Assembly: GCA_964630925.1 (NCBI GenBank)
Contig: CAZVZK010000039.1
Location: 9,553 to 73,552, forward strand
Direction: 5' to 3'
DNA from: RGDT01 sp964630925
Lineage (GTDB): Bacteria; Planctomycetota; Planctomycetia; Gemmatales; Gemmataceae
DNA length: 64,000 nt
The position numbers and the translations under genes were made by a program. Below, piece after piece: positions 15,623 through 23,740 of this stretch (its first letter is position 1; every line of letters begins with the position of its first letter). The notes beneath the pieces are model-generated. The model did no database searches, had not been told where the DNA came from, and was given only the letters and a program-made list of their open reading frames with translations.

Positions 15623-16450
15623 ATGCTTCTGGCGAACGTATTGATGGGCTACACGCGGATGCCCGCCCGCATCGAGGGCGACAACGTCCACGTCCTCGAG
15701 ACCCACCTCTCGCTGTCCGCCATCCTCCACGGCAACGACCCGCCGCCCACGGCCGTCAAGATCACCCTGCCGCTGTCGCGCGTCACCCTACTGCCGCCCA
15801 TCGACAAGCAGGAGGTGTGGGCGGCGGGCGTCACCTACGTCCGCAGCAAGGTGGCCCGCGAGGAGGAGTCGGCCTCCAGCGGCGCGTCGCGCTTCTACGA
15901 CAAGGTGTACACCGCGGAGCGGCCCGAGCTGTTCTTCAAGGCCCCCGCCTGGCGTGTGGTCGCGCCGGGGCAGCCGGTGCGCATCCGCAAGGACGCGGCC
16001 TGGAACGTGCCGGAGCCGGAGCTGGCCCTCGTCCTGTCACCGCGCCTCAAGGTGGTCGGCTTCACCATCGGCAACGACATGTCGAGCCGCGACATCGAGG
16101 GCGAGAACCCGCTGTACCTGCCGCAGGCCAAGTGCTACGACGGCTCCTGCGCCGTCGGGCCGTACGTGCTGCTGGCCAAGGACTTCCCCACGCTGCCGGC
16201 GGTGACCATCGGGATGGAGATCTACCGCGGCGGCGAGATCGCCTTCAAGGGCACCGCCTCGCCGTCGCAGCTCAAACGCTCGTTCGACGAGCTGGCGGAA
16301 TGGCTGGGCCGCGAGATGAGCTTCCCCGACGGCGTCGTCCTGATGACGGGCACCGGCGTGGTGCCGCCGGACGGGTTCACGCTGGCACGCGGCGACGTGG
16401 TGAGCATCACCATCACCGGGATCGGCACGCTGGTCAACCCGGTGGAGTGA
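15623..16450 (+). CDS. Fumarylacetoacetate hydrolase (FAH) family protein
   Basis: The 275-residue product matches the FAH fold: VWAAGVTYVRSK, then the metal-binding NVPEPELALVLSP (two Glu), GFTIGNDMSSRDIEGENPLY, and the late MTGTGVVPPDGFTLARGD. FAH-family enzymes cleave or dehydrate acyl-pyruvates and 2-keto-3-deoxy sugar acids using Mg2+; RDIEGENPLYLPQAK is most like 2-keto-3-deoxy-arabinonate/fuconate-type members, but no sugar-acid gene is nearby to confirm this. A TATGCT hexamer lies about 30 bases ahead of the ATG. The stop is 3 bases from the convergent gene's stop. Confidence 0.88.
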   Translation: MLLANVLMGYTRMPARIEGDNVHVLETHLSLSAILHGNDPPPTAVKITLPLSRVTLLPPIDKQEVWAAGVTYVRSKVAREEESASSGASRFYDKVYTAERPELFFKAPAWRVVAPGQPVRIRKDAAWNVPEPELALVLSPRLKVVGFTIGNDMSSRDIEGENPLYLPQAKCYDGSCAVGPYVLLAKDFPTLPAVTIGMEIYRGGEIAFKGTASPSQLKRSFDELAEWLGREMSFPDGVVLMTGTGVVPPDGFTLARGDVVSITITGIGTLVNPVE

Positions 16451-16453
16451 GCT

Positions 16454-18466
16454 TCAGGGGCGGCGGGCCAGCCACAGGTCGCCGAGGCGCTCGATGTCCG
16501 TGGCCGGCTGGCCGGCGGCGTTCCACGTCTTCCGCGCCTCGGCGGGTTGGCCGAGACGCATCAGCGCCTCGCCCCACAGGCGGCGGCCCATCGTGGCCGA
16601 CAGGTCGTTGGGGAACAGCTTGAGCAGCTCCGACCACCAGCCGGCGGCGGCCTCGAAGCCGTCCCGGGCACGCTGCTTCTCGTCCGGCAGAGCGACGCCG
16701 GAGCGGGCGGCGAGCATCGCCCGCATCTCGGAGCGGATGGCGCGTTCGTGCATGCACAGCCCCATCTGATAGGTCAGGTCGGCGGCCCGCGGCTCGGCGA
16801 TGGCGTTGGAGATCAGCACCCCGACGCCCTTGAGCGCCGCCTGCATCGCCTGCCGCGCCTGGGTCGCGTCGCCGGTGCCGGCGTCGGCGCGGGCCTGGAG
16901 GAGGTCGGCCTCCCGCGCCACATCCTTCCACCTGTCGAACTCCTCCCTCGTCATCCGCGCCTCGGGGCCACGCTGGCGGGCGTTGTGCCAGTGGTCGCGT
17001 TCCTTGACGAGCTGCTCGCTGGTGGTCTTGCCCACCCTGCCGCGGAGCATCTGCTCGCGCGGCGACGCCGGGTCGCGCTGGGCGCGGGTGAAGGGGGCCG
17101 CGAAGACGGAGCGCAACGCGCCGCCGACACCGCGGTCGAAGCGGAGCAGGTCGCGCTCGTTGAATTCCTGGGGGAAGTACTGCCAGGGGACCGCCGCCAG
17201 CTCGAGGATCTTCGAGCGAGGCATCTTGAAAGACGCCATGCGGTCCTGCACGCCGACGAAGCCGGGCAGGGCGCCGAGCTGGAAAGGGACGCCCTCGTCG
17301 GAGCCGCCCTCGTCTGCCGGCACGCCGCGCCGCAGCGACGACGCCCCCCCAGGCAGGAACGACACATCGGCCTTCGGCCCGGCGGCCATGCGGATCGGCC
17401 CCAGCGCCGACGCGGGCGTCTCGGCCAGCTTGACGCGCACCGCCGCCGGCAGCGCCTTGTCCTTGAAGGCCCGCTCGCGCAGCAGGGTGTCCTGGAGGAG
17501 GCGCATGCGCGGGGCCGCCGACGACAGCGGGCAGAGGACGAACAGTTTCGCCTCCTTGGCCTGGGCCAGCGTCACGTCGTACTTGTCCTTGCTGTCCTTG
17601 CCGGCGTCGAGCTGGGTGAGGACCGTGGCGTCGGCGGCCGCCTGGGCCAGGGTGGCGATCCCCACGCCCTTGGGGCCTGGTACGGGCAGGCCCATCCGCG
17701 TGTCGAAGAGGTACAGCCCGTCGGGCTTGTCGCCGACGGCCACGCCGCAGCCCCAGATGCGGGCGCCGCCGCCCTCGCGCGGCAGGGTGAGGATGCAGCC
17801 CTGGAGGCCGGACTTATCCCCCTCTTCGAGGCCGAATTGCTCCAGCAGGGCGACGAAGACCAGGGCGCGTTCGATGGAGTTGCCCCAGCCGCGACGCAGC
17901 ACGAAGCTGACGGGGGCCGGCTCCACGTCGCCGGGGGCGAGGCGGACCTGGCGGCACGTCCAGGCGAAGGCGGCCTCGGCCAGCTCCAGGGGGGTGAGGC
18001 GGACGGGCCTGCCGTCCTTGCCGGGCGGGGCCTGCACCTCCAGGGAGGCCGCCGCGTCGCGCAGCAGGATGCACCCCTCGATGTGGTAGGCGTCCAGCGG
18101 CGTGAACGTCGGCGACGCCAGCTCGGCCAGCTCGGCGTCGGTCAGGCCCAGCTCCTTCTTGAGGGAGGCCTTCTCGGCGTCGGACAGGGCGGGCGGGTCG
18201 ATCTTCGCCTGCCGCAGGTGGGCGTTGAGGCGGCCGACCACGGCCTTGCACGACGCCAGGTCCGGCGACTTGCCCAGGATCGGCCGCACCGACGCCAGCT
18301 CCTGGCCCCCGTACTCGCCTTCCTTCGGCTTCTCAACGCCGCCGTCCTTCGGCGTCCCGAAGAGCATGACGAGGATGAGGATGAGGAGCGCGGCGGCGGG
18401 GATGCCGACCCAGACCCACAGGAGGTAAGCCCCGCCCGAGCGCCCCGCGTAAGCATCGTCACTCAT
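16454..18466 (-). CDS. Large membrane-anchored protein of unknown function
   Basis: The 670-residue product has one N-terminal membrane helix (about residues 13-37) preceded by a short cytoplasmic tail, so the bulk is likely periplasmic. A middle segment RRGWGNSIERALVFVALLEQ near residues 190-210 resembles the start of transglutaminase-like domains ('R.G.n...a.lf.aLle..G'), but the catalytic Cys-His-Asp triad is not evident. The C-terminus (about 560-670) looks like two or three TPR-type helices (RLWGEALMRLGQPAEARKTW). Its first 8 bases overlap the end of kdsA, so it is translationally coupled to Kdo synthesis, which may or may not be functional. Confidence 0.72.
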   Translation of the reverse strand: MSDDAYAGRSGGAYLLWVWVGIPAAALLILILVMLFGTPKDGGVEKPKEGEYGGQELASVRPILGKSPDLASCKAVVGRLNAHLRQAKIDPPALSDAEKASLKKELGLTDAELAELASPTFTPLDAYHIEGCILLRDAAASLEVQAPPGKDGRPVRLTPLELAEAAFAWTCRQVRLAPGDVEPAPVSFVLRRGWGNSIERALVFVALLEQFGLEEGDKSGLQGCILTLPREGGGARIWGCGVAVGDKPDGLYLFDTRMGLPVPGPKGVGIATLAQAAADATVLTQLDAGKDSKDKYDVTLAQAKEAKLFVLCPLSSAAPRMRLLQDTLLRERAFKDKALPAAVRVKLAETPASALGPIRMAAGPKADVSFLPGGASSLRRGVPADEGGSDEGVPFQLGALPGFVGVQDRMASFKMPRSKILELAAVPWQYFPQEFNERDLLRFDRGVGGALRSVFAAPFTRAQRDPASPREQMLRGRVGKTTSEQLVKERDHWHNARQRGPEARMTREEFDRWKDVAREADLLQARADAGTGDATQARQAMQAALKGVGVLISNAIAEPRAADLTYQMGLCMHERAIRSEMRAMLAARSGVALPDEKQRARDGFEAAAGWWSELLKLFPNDLSATMGRRLWGEALMRLGQPAEARKTWNAAGQPATDIERLGDLWLARRP

Positions 18467-19289
18467 CGTCCGCCTCGGTTAGCGCCTCACGGATGCGGAG
18501 GCAGGAACGGATCAGCGCCGGCAGGTCGGCGAGGGCGATCATGTTGGGGCCGTCGCTGGGGGCGCGGTCCGGGTCCGGGTGCGTCTCCAGGAAGACGCCG
18601 TCGCAGCCGGCGGCGACGGCCGCCCTGGCGATGACCGGGACCATGCGGCGGTCGCCGCCGGAGCGGTCGCCCGCGCCCCCTGGCATCTGTACGCTGTGAG
18701 TCGCGTCAATGATCGCCGGCTGACCCGTTTCCTGCATGAGTGGGATCGAGCGCATGTCGGTCACGAGCGTGTTGTAGCCGAAGGTGTTGCCCCGCTCGGT
18801 GAGGAGGACGCGCTCGTTGCCGGCCTCGCGCATCTTGTTGACGACGTGCCTCATGTCCCACGGGGCCATGAACTGGCCCTTCTTGACGTTGACGGCCCGT
18901 CCCGTGGCGGCGGCGGCGAGGAGGAGGTCGGTCTGGCGCGCGAGGAAGGCGGGGATCTGCAGGACGTCACAGACCTGGGCGACGGGGGCGCACTGGTGCG
19001 TCTCGTGGACGTCTGTCACGACGGGGAGGCCGGTCTCCTTCTTCACGTCGTCGAGGATGCGCAGGCCCTCGTCCATGCCGGGGCCGCGGAACGACTTGCC
19101 GGAGGTGCGGTTGGCCTTGTCGAAGGAGGACTTGAAGACGACGGGGATGTTGAGCTTCTCGGCGAGAGCGGCGACGGCACCGGCGACGGGGAGGAGGAAA
19201 TCGCGTGACTCGATGACGCACGGCCCGAGGAGCCAGACGAGGGGGCGGCCCCTGCCGGCGACGACGCGGTCGGTGATGCGGACGTCCAT
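18459..19289 (-). CDS. kdsA: 3-deoxy-8-phosphooctulonate synthase
   Basis: The 276-residue product condenses phosphoenolpyruvate and arabinose 5-phosphate to Kdo 8-phosphate, a precursor of lipopolysaccharide inner core. Motifs are WLLGPCVIESRDF, VFKSSFDKANRTS, GLPVVTDVHE, VKKGQFMAPWDM and FLETHPDPDRAPSDGPN. Cys24 in LGPCVIES marks the metal-dependent class (the metal-free class has Asn there). A GGAGGG lies just before the ATG. The gene implies a Kdo-containing outer membrane. It overlaps the large membrane-protein gene by 8 bases and follows a pterin dehydratase gene by 28 bases. Confidence 0.96.
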   Translation of the reverse strand: MDVRITDRVVAGRGRPLVWLLGPCVIESRDFLLPVAGAVAALAEKLNIPVVFKSSFDKANRTSGKSFRGPGMDEGLRILDDVKKETGLPVVTDVHETHQCAPVAQVCDVLQIPAFLARQTDLLLAAAATGRAVNVKKGQFMAPWDMRHVVNKMREAGNERVLLTERGNTFGYNTLVTDMRSIPLMQETGQPAIIDATHSVQMPGGAGDRSGGDRRMVPVIARAAVAAGCDGVFLETHPDPDRAPSDGPNMIALADLPALIRSCLRIREALTEADDE

Positions 19290-19317
19290 TGCAAGGGCCC
19301 TCCGTGGCGGGTCGGGG

Positions 19318-19674
19318 TCACTTCTTCTCTTCGAGTGGTAACTGGCTGATGCGGGCGGCGAGGATGAAGTCGTTCTCGGACAGGCCGCCGACGGCGTGCG
19401 TCCACAGCTCGATGGTGACGTCGCGGTAGGCGGACAGGTGGAGGTCGGGGTGGTGGTCCTCGGCCTCGGCGATGGCGGCGATGCGGTTAAAGAAGTCGAG
19501 GGCGGTCATGAAGTCCTTCGCCCGCCAGGAGCGCCGGAGGCGCTGGCCGTCGGTGGCCAGCTCCCAGCCGGGGACGGCCCTGAGCAGGCCGCGGACCTGC
19601 TCGGCGGAGAGCGGGGGCATCTCGGTGCCGCAGGGCTGGCAGTGCCGTTGAGCGAGGTCGCTGGCGTTGGTCAT
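19318..19674 (-). CDS. 4a-hydroxytetrahydrobiopterin dehydratase (PCD/DCoH family)
   Basis: The 118-residue product contains the PCD signature EAEDHHPDLHLSAYRDVTIE with the catalytic His pair and WTHAVGGLSENDF at the C-terminal end. Such proteins dehydrate 4a-hydroxy-tetrahydropterin, recycling pterin cofactor for aromatic amino acid hydroxylases; many bacterial copies have no known hydroxylase partner. A short N-terminal extension with CQPCG (two cysteines) is added. GGAGGAG lies ahead of the ATG. It is followed by kdsA after 28 bases and is divergent from the CHAT gene. Confidence 0.92.
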   Translation of the reverse strand: MTNASDLAQRHCQPCGTEMPPLSAEQVRGLLRAVPGWELATDGQRLRRSWRAKDFMTALDFFNRIAAIAEAEDHHPDLHLSAYRDVTIELWTHAVGGLSENDFILAARISQLPLEEKK

Positions 19675-19697
19675 GGCGGGTGTCTCCTCCCACGGGT

Positions 19698-19703
19698 ATT
19701 GTA
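19698..19703 (-). promoter_or_regulatory. Candidate -10 box (TACAAT) for the pterin dehydratase-kdsA unit
   Basis: On the minus strand TACAAT precedes the dehydratase start by 23 bases. No convincing -35 hexamer is present. The site lies within the 57-base divergent gap to the TPR-CHAT gene. Confidence 0.35.
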
Positions 19704-19731
19704 GGGGGAAGGGCTTGGGGAGGGCCGGGCG

Positions 19732-22700
19732 ATGCGCGCGGTGATCGTGCTGGCGTTGGCGGCGGGGCTGACGCGGGGGGCGGCGCCCCCGGCGGCTCCG
19801 ACGGCGGGGCAGGCGGCCCTACTGCGGGAGCGGGACGCGCTGACGGAGAGGGCGCGGGGGGAGTGGAACGCGGGGCGGCGTGCGGAGGCGATCGCCACGC
19901 TCCGTGAGGCGTTAAGGCTGCTGGAGCGGGTCCACGGGCGGGCGTCCACGGCGGGCGCCGACGCCCACGCCTGGCTGGCGAGGTGTGAGGAGGGGCGCGG
20001 CGGGTGGAAGGATGCCGCCGCACACCGGGAGTGGGTGTGGCGGGCGGCGGCGGTCCTGTGGGGCGAGGGGCACTGGAGGGGGCGGGACGCGCGGCGGGAG
20101 TGGCAGGAGGCGGTGGCCCATGCGGGGCGGACGCCGGCCCAGCGTGATGCCCTGGCCCGTGCCGCGACGCTGCATCAGGAGGTGCTGTCCCTGGCGGAGC
20201 GGGGGGAGGCGGCCCAGGCCATACGGGTGGGCGAGGAGCAGTTGAAACTGGTGCGGGGGGTGGTGGGGCGGTGGCACCCCTTCTACGCCAAGACGCTGAA
20301 CAACCTGGCCGCGATGCACCGGGCCGTGGGGGGCCAGGAGCCGGCGCTGAGGATGTTCCTCGAGGCGCTGGAGGTGCGGGGGAAGGTGCTGGGGGAGAGG
20401 CACCCCGATTACGCCACGACGATGAACAACCTGGGAGGGTTGCGGAAGGACATGGGGGACCACCGGGCGGCGCTGGCCCTGTACCGGCGGGCGCTGGCGA
20501 TCCGCAAGGAGACGCTGGGCGTGGGCCACCCCGACTACGCCACCAGCCTGAACAACCTGGCACAGCTCCTGAAGGAGACGGGGGATCACACGGCCGCGCT
20601 CCCCCTGTCCCGGGAGGCGCTGCGGCTGGCGGAGGCGGCCTGGGGACGCCGGCACCCCCACTACGCCGGGACGCTGGGCAACCTGGCCTCGCTGTACCAG
20701 GCCATGGGGGACTACGAGGCGGCGTTGCCCCTGTTCGAGGGGTGCCTGAAGGCGTACGAGGGGTCGGTGGGGCGCAGACACCCGGACTGCGCCACGGCCC
20801 TGAACAACCTGGCCCTGGTGCGCAAGGACATGGGCGACCACAAGGGCGCGTTGGCGCTGCTGCGGGAGGCGCTCGTGCTGGTGGAGCGGTCGCTGGGACG
20901 GCGGCACCTGCGGTACGCCTCGACGCTGGGCAACGTGGCACTGCTGCACGGCGTCATGAAGGATTACGGGGCGGCCCTGCCGCTGCTGCGGCAGGCCGTG
21001 AAGCTGCGCGAGGAGGTGGTGGGGCGGCGGCACCCCTCGTACGCCGTGGGCCTGGGCGACCTGGCCGCCATGCATCAGGAGATGGGCGAGCACCGGGCGG
21101 CGCTGCCGCTGTTCCGGGAGTCGCTGGAGATCCTCGAGGGGGCCCAGGGGGGGCGGCACCCGGCCTACGGCGCCGCCCTCTGCGACCTGGCCCTGCTCCA
21201 CTCGGTGATGGGGGCGCATGAGGAGGCACTGCCGCTGGCGGAGGAGGCGCTGGCGCTCGCCATCGGCCAGCTCCGCGCCGAGGCCGCCGTGCAGTCCGAT
21301 CGGCAGCAGTTGGCCGCGGCGGCCCTCCTCCGGTACCGGCTCGACTGCCGCATGCTGATCCGCGACGGGCCGCGCCACCTCACCGCCGCCGACCACGCGC
21401 TGGCGTGGAAGGGGACGCTGCTGCTGCGGCAGCAGCGCCGCCGGCTGTTCCTGCGGCTGGCCGACGACCCCGCGGCGCGGAAGGCCGCCGAGGCATTGCA
21501 GGATGTCACCCGCCGCCTCGCCGCCCTGCGTCTGTCGCCGTCGGCCACGAGGGAGGCCCTCGAAACGCTTCACCGGGGGCAGGAGGAGGCGCAGGCCGAG
21601 CTGTCGCGCCTCTCCGCGGAATTCCGGGCGGCGCGGGAGAAGGGCGTCGTCACGGCGGCCCGGGTGGCCGAGGCGCTGCCGGAGGGGGTGGCCCTGGTGG
21701 ATTACCTGTTCCACGGTGGGCGTCTGACGGCATTCGTCCACCGCAGGGGCCGCCCCGCCGCACGTGTCGGGCTCGGCCTGGCGGCCCCGGCCCGTGCCGC
21801 CGTGCGGGGGTGGCGGGATGCCCTCGTCCGACGGCAGGCGGGCCACGCGGAGGGCCAGGTCGTCAAGCGCCTCGTGTGGCTGCCGCTGGAGGGGCACCTG
21901 GAGGGGGCGAATGTCGTCCTCATCTCGCCGGACGGCGTGCTGGGGTCCGTGCCCTTCGCCGCCCTGCCGGGGCGTAAGAAGGGGGCCTACCTCATCGAGG
22001 AGGCCGCGGCCGCCGTGGTGCCGGTGCCGTCGGCCATCCCCGAGATGTTGGGGCCGAAGGGGGGGCGCCTGGCGCCGTCGCTGCTGGCCGTGGGCGGCCT
22101 GCGCTACGAGCCGGACGACACGCCGGCCACGCCCGCCAGCGCCGACGGCCGGGCGGGGCCGCGGTTCGGCCGCGAGAAGTTCGTACGGCTGCCGGCCACC
22201 GCCGCGGAGGCCCTGGCGGTACGGGCGTCGTTCGAGGGGCTATTCAAGAAGGGCGCGGTCACGTCGTTGCGGGACGGGGAGGCGACGAAGGCCGCCGTCC
22301 GCGAGGCGCTGGCCGGTGTGCGCTACGCGCACCTGGCGACACACGGATACTTCGCGCCGGAGGCCGCCAAGTCGGGCCTCACCGCCGGAGGCCGCGATCG
22401 CCGCGAGGTGGTCGGGTGGCACCCGCTGCTGCTGAGCGGGCTGGCCCTTTCCGACGCCAACCGCGAACCGAAGGCGGGCGAGGAGGACGGCATCCTCACG
22501 GCCCTCGAGGTCTCCGAGATGGACCTCTCGAGGCTGGAGCTGGCCACCCTCTCGGCATGTGAAACGGGGCTGGGGAAGGTGGCGGGCGGGGAGGGGCTGC
22601 TGGGCATGCAGCGCGCCTTCCAGATCGCCGGGGTGAGGACGGTGATCGCGTCGTTGTGGAAGGTGGACGACCGGGCCACGCAGATGCTAATGGGGGAGCT

Positions 22701-22887
22701 TTACACGTCGGCGTGGGACCCCAGGAAGATCATCCCCAGGGCCGAGGCGCTGCGGCGGGCCCAGTTGACGATGCTCAGAGAGGGGAGGCGTGGGATCGGG
22801 AAGGTCGCCGAGAAGGCGGAGGACCCGTCGTCGCGTCTGCCTCCGTACTACTGGGCCGCCTTCGTCCTCTCAGGCGACTGGCGTTGA
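19732..22887 (+). CDS. Secreted TPR-CHAT protein (caspase-like peptidase), paralogue 1
   Basis: The 1051-residue product begins with a signal peptide (VIVLALAAGLTRGAAPPAA) and so is probably exported. Eight consecutive 42-residue kinesin-light-chain-type TPRs lie at residues 182-517. The CHAT domain occupies about 650-1051: VALVDYLFHGGRL, PLEGHLEGANVVLISPDG, catalytic His871 in YAHLATHGYF and catalytic Cys943 in LSACETGLGKVAGGEGL, then TVIASLWKVDDRATQMLM and FVLSGDWR at the end. CHAT is the caspase/separase-fold peptidase family; the His-Cys dyad is intact, so proteolysis is expected, with substrate unknown. A paralogue of similar build lies 2.9 kb downstream. Confidence 0.9.
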   Translation: MRAVIVLALAAGLTRGAAPPAAPTAGQAALLRERDALTERARGEWNAGRRAEAIATLREALRLLERVHGRASTAGADAHAWLARCEEGRGGWKDAAAHREWVWRAAAVLWGEGHWRGRDARREWQEAVAHAGRTPAQRDALARAATLHQEVLSLAERGEAAQAIRVGEEQLKLVRGVVGRWHPFYAKTLNNLAAMHRAVGGQEPALRMFLEALEVRGKVLGERHPDYATTMNNLGGLRKDMGDHRAALALYRRALAIRKETLGVGHPDYATSLNNLAQLLKETGDHTAALPLSREALRLAEAAWGRRHPHYAGTLGNLASLYQAMGDYEAALPLFEGCLKAYEGSVGRRHPDCATALNNLALVRKDMGDHKGALALLREALVLVERSLGRRHLRYASTLGNVALLHGVMKDYGAALPLLRQAVKLREEVVGRRHPSYAVGLGDLAAMHQEMGEHRAALPLFRESLEILEGAQGGRHPAYGAALCDLALLHSVMGAHEEALPLAEEALALAIGQLRAEAAVQSDRQQLAAAALLRYRLDCRMLIRDGPRHLTAADHALAWKGTLLLRQQRRRLFLRLADDPAARKAAEALQDVTRRLAALRLSPSATREALETLHRGQEEAQAELSRLSAEFRAAREKGVVTAARVAEALPEGVALVDYLFHGGRLTAFVHRRGRPAARVGLGLAAPARAAVRGWRDALVRRQAGHAEGQVVKRLVWLPLEGHLEGANVVLISPDGVLGSVPFAALPGRKKGAYLIEEAAAAVVPVPSAIPEMLGPKGGRLAPSLLAVGGLRYEPDDTPATPASADGRAGPRFGREKFVRLPATAAEALAVRASFEGLFKKGAVTSLRDGEATKAAVREALAGVRYAHLATHGYFAPEAAKSGLTAGGRDRREVVGWHPLLLSGLALSDANREPKAGEEDGILTALEVSEMDLSRLELATLSACETGLGKVAGGEGLLGMQRAFQIAGVRTVIASLWKVDDRATQMLMGELYTSAWDPRKIIPRAEALRRAQLTMLREGRRGIGKVAEKAEDPSSRLPPYYWAAFVLSGDWR
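20275..21282 (+). repeat. Eight 126-bp tandem units encoding TPR repeats
   Basis: Each unit begins with a His codon in HPxYA and has exactly 126 bases (42 codons): starts at 20275, 20401, 20527, 20653, 20779, 20905, 21031 and 21157. The units vary in sequence but keep strict length, with NNLA and GDHxxAL at fixed positions. This is an internal coding repeat of the TPR-CHAT gene, not a CRISPR array. Confidence 0.85.
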
Positions 22888-22908
22888 TTCGCGCGCACCC
22901 ACCGTGAA

Positions 22909-22952
22909 CCGCCGCGCATTCACGCCTGTCAATGGTATGAAATGCGCGGCGG
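22909..22952. terminator. Hairpin after the first TPR-CHAT gene
   Basis: CCGCCGCGCATT (22909-22920) and AATGCGCGGCGG (22941-22952) form a perfect 12-bp stem with a 20-base loop, 22 bases after the stop. There is no T-run, so termination is inferred from position and strength only. Confidence 0.5.
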
Positions 22953-23041
22953 CTCAACGTGCCCCTCCCACCTCGACACCCGCCCCGGGGCGGAGGGCCG
23001 GGCCGCGCACTTCACACCACCAACGGGAGGGACTTCCAACG

Positions 23042-23458
23042 ATGATCGTCTTCTACCTGCTCCTGCTCCTCGCCCTGGCGGCCCTGCACCTGCTGTTGCA
23101 CCTGCGGGCGGTCTGGCTGGAGCGTGCCTACATGCGTGTCACCGCCGAGGCGGACGCCCTCGCCAAGGCCGGCGCCACGCGCGGCGGCAACACCAACAAG
23201 CCGGACCCGTACAGCGCGGCGAAGCAGCAGTACGAGCTGGCCCTCGCCACGCTGCGGCGTGACCGCGTCGAGAACGCCTACAACTGGTGGCAGGGCGCCG
23301 CCGAGCGTCTCGGCCACTGGCGCAAGGGCCTGGCGGCCTACAAGGGCAGGGTCGTGCCGTACCTGTTCGGCACGCTCGACGTGGCCGCCGTCGTGTTCCT
23401 CGCCCACCGGCTCGGCATCACGCTGAGCCACGCGCTGGCCCTCGTCGGGCTGGCGTGA
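23042..23458 (+). CDS. Small membrane protein of unknown function
   Basis: The start at 23042 (after GGGAGGGACTT) gives 138 residues with a hydrophobic N-terminal helix (about 2-26) and a second hydrophobic stretch at the C-terminus (about 105-135), with a charged middle segment rich in Arg, Lys and Ala that is predicted helical. No motif is recognised. It lies between the CHAT gene and a phosphohexomutase gene on the same strand; the far-upstream in-frame ATG (22790) is inside the CHAT gene and was not used. Confidence 0.62.
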   Translation: MIVFYLLLLLALAALHLLLHLRAVWLERAYMRVTAEADALAKAGATRGGNTNKPDPYSAAKQQYELALATLRRDRVENAYNWWQGAAERLGHWRKGLAAYKGRVVPYLFGTLDVAAVVFLAHRLGITLSHALALVGLA

Positions 23459-23707
23459 TCGGCTACGGTTCGACAGCAGGGGGCGTCGGGGCTGGGGCGT
23501 GGGCCCCGGGGCCGACGCCCCCGGCCAGTGGCCGCCCGCCGCGCCGTCTGGCGGCTCGCCGGCTCCCCGAAACAGGCCATCCCCTCCTCACCAAACACCT
23601 CCGCCCCGCCCCAGGCCCCTCGCCCGCCGCCTCGACTTCGCCCCCAAGGCCGCCGCCGCCCGCGTCCCCTGACTCCGGCCCTCCGCGACGCCCCCCGGCG
23701 TGGGTGC

Positions 23708-23713
23708 TACAAT
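23708..23713 (+). promoter_or_regulatory. Candidate -10 box (TACAAT) before the phosphohexomutase
   Basis: TACAAT lies 27 bases ahead of the start at 23741, in a 282-base gap after the small membrane protein. No -35 hexamer of quality is seen. Confidence 0.35.
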
Positions 23714-23740
23714 GCCCCAGGGACAGGGAGGGCTTCCCGC

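Noticed and set aside
16547..18634. A 695-codon open frame on the plus strand opposite the large membrane protein and kdsA
   Set aside because: It spans two real minus-strand genes and has shadow-like composition with no family motif.
20275..21282. Regularly spaced 126-base units considered as a CRISPR-like array
   Set aside because: The units are coding TPRs with a continuous frame, not identical repeats with spacers, and no cas genes are present.
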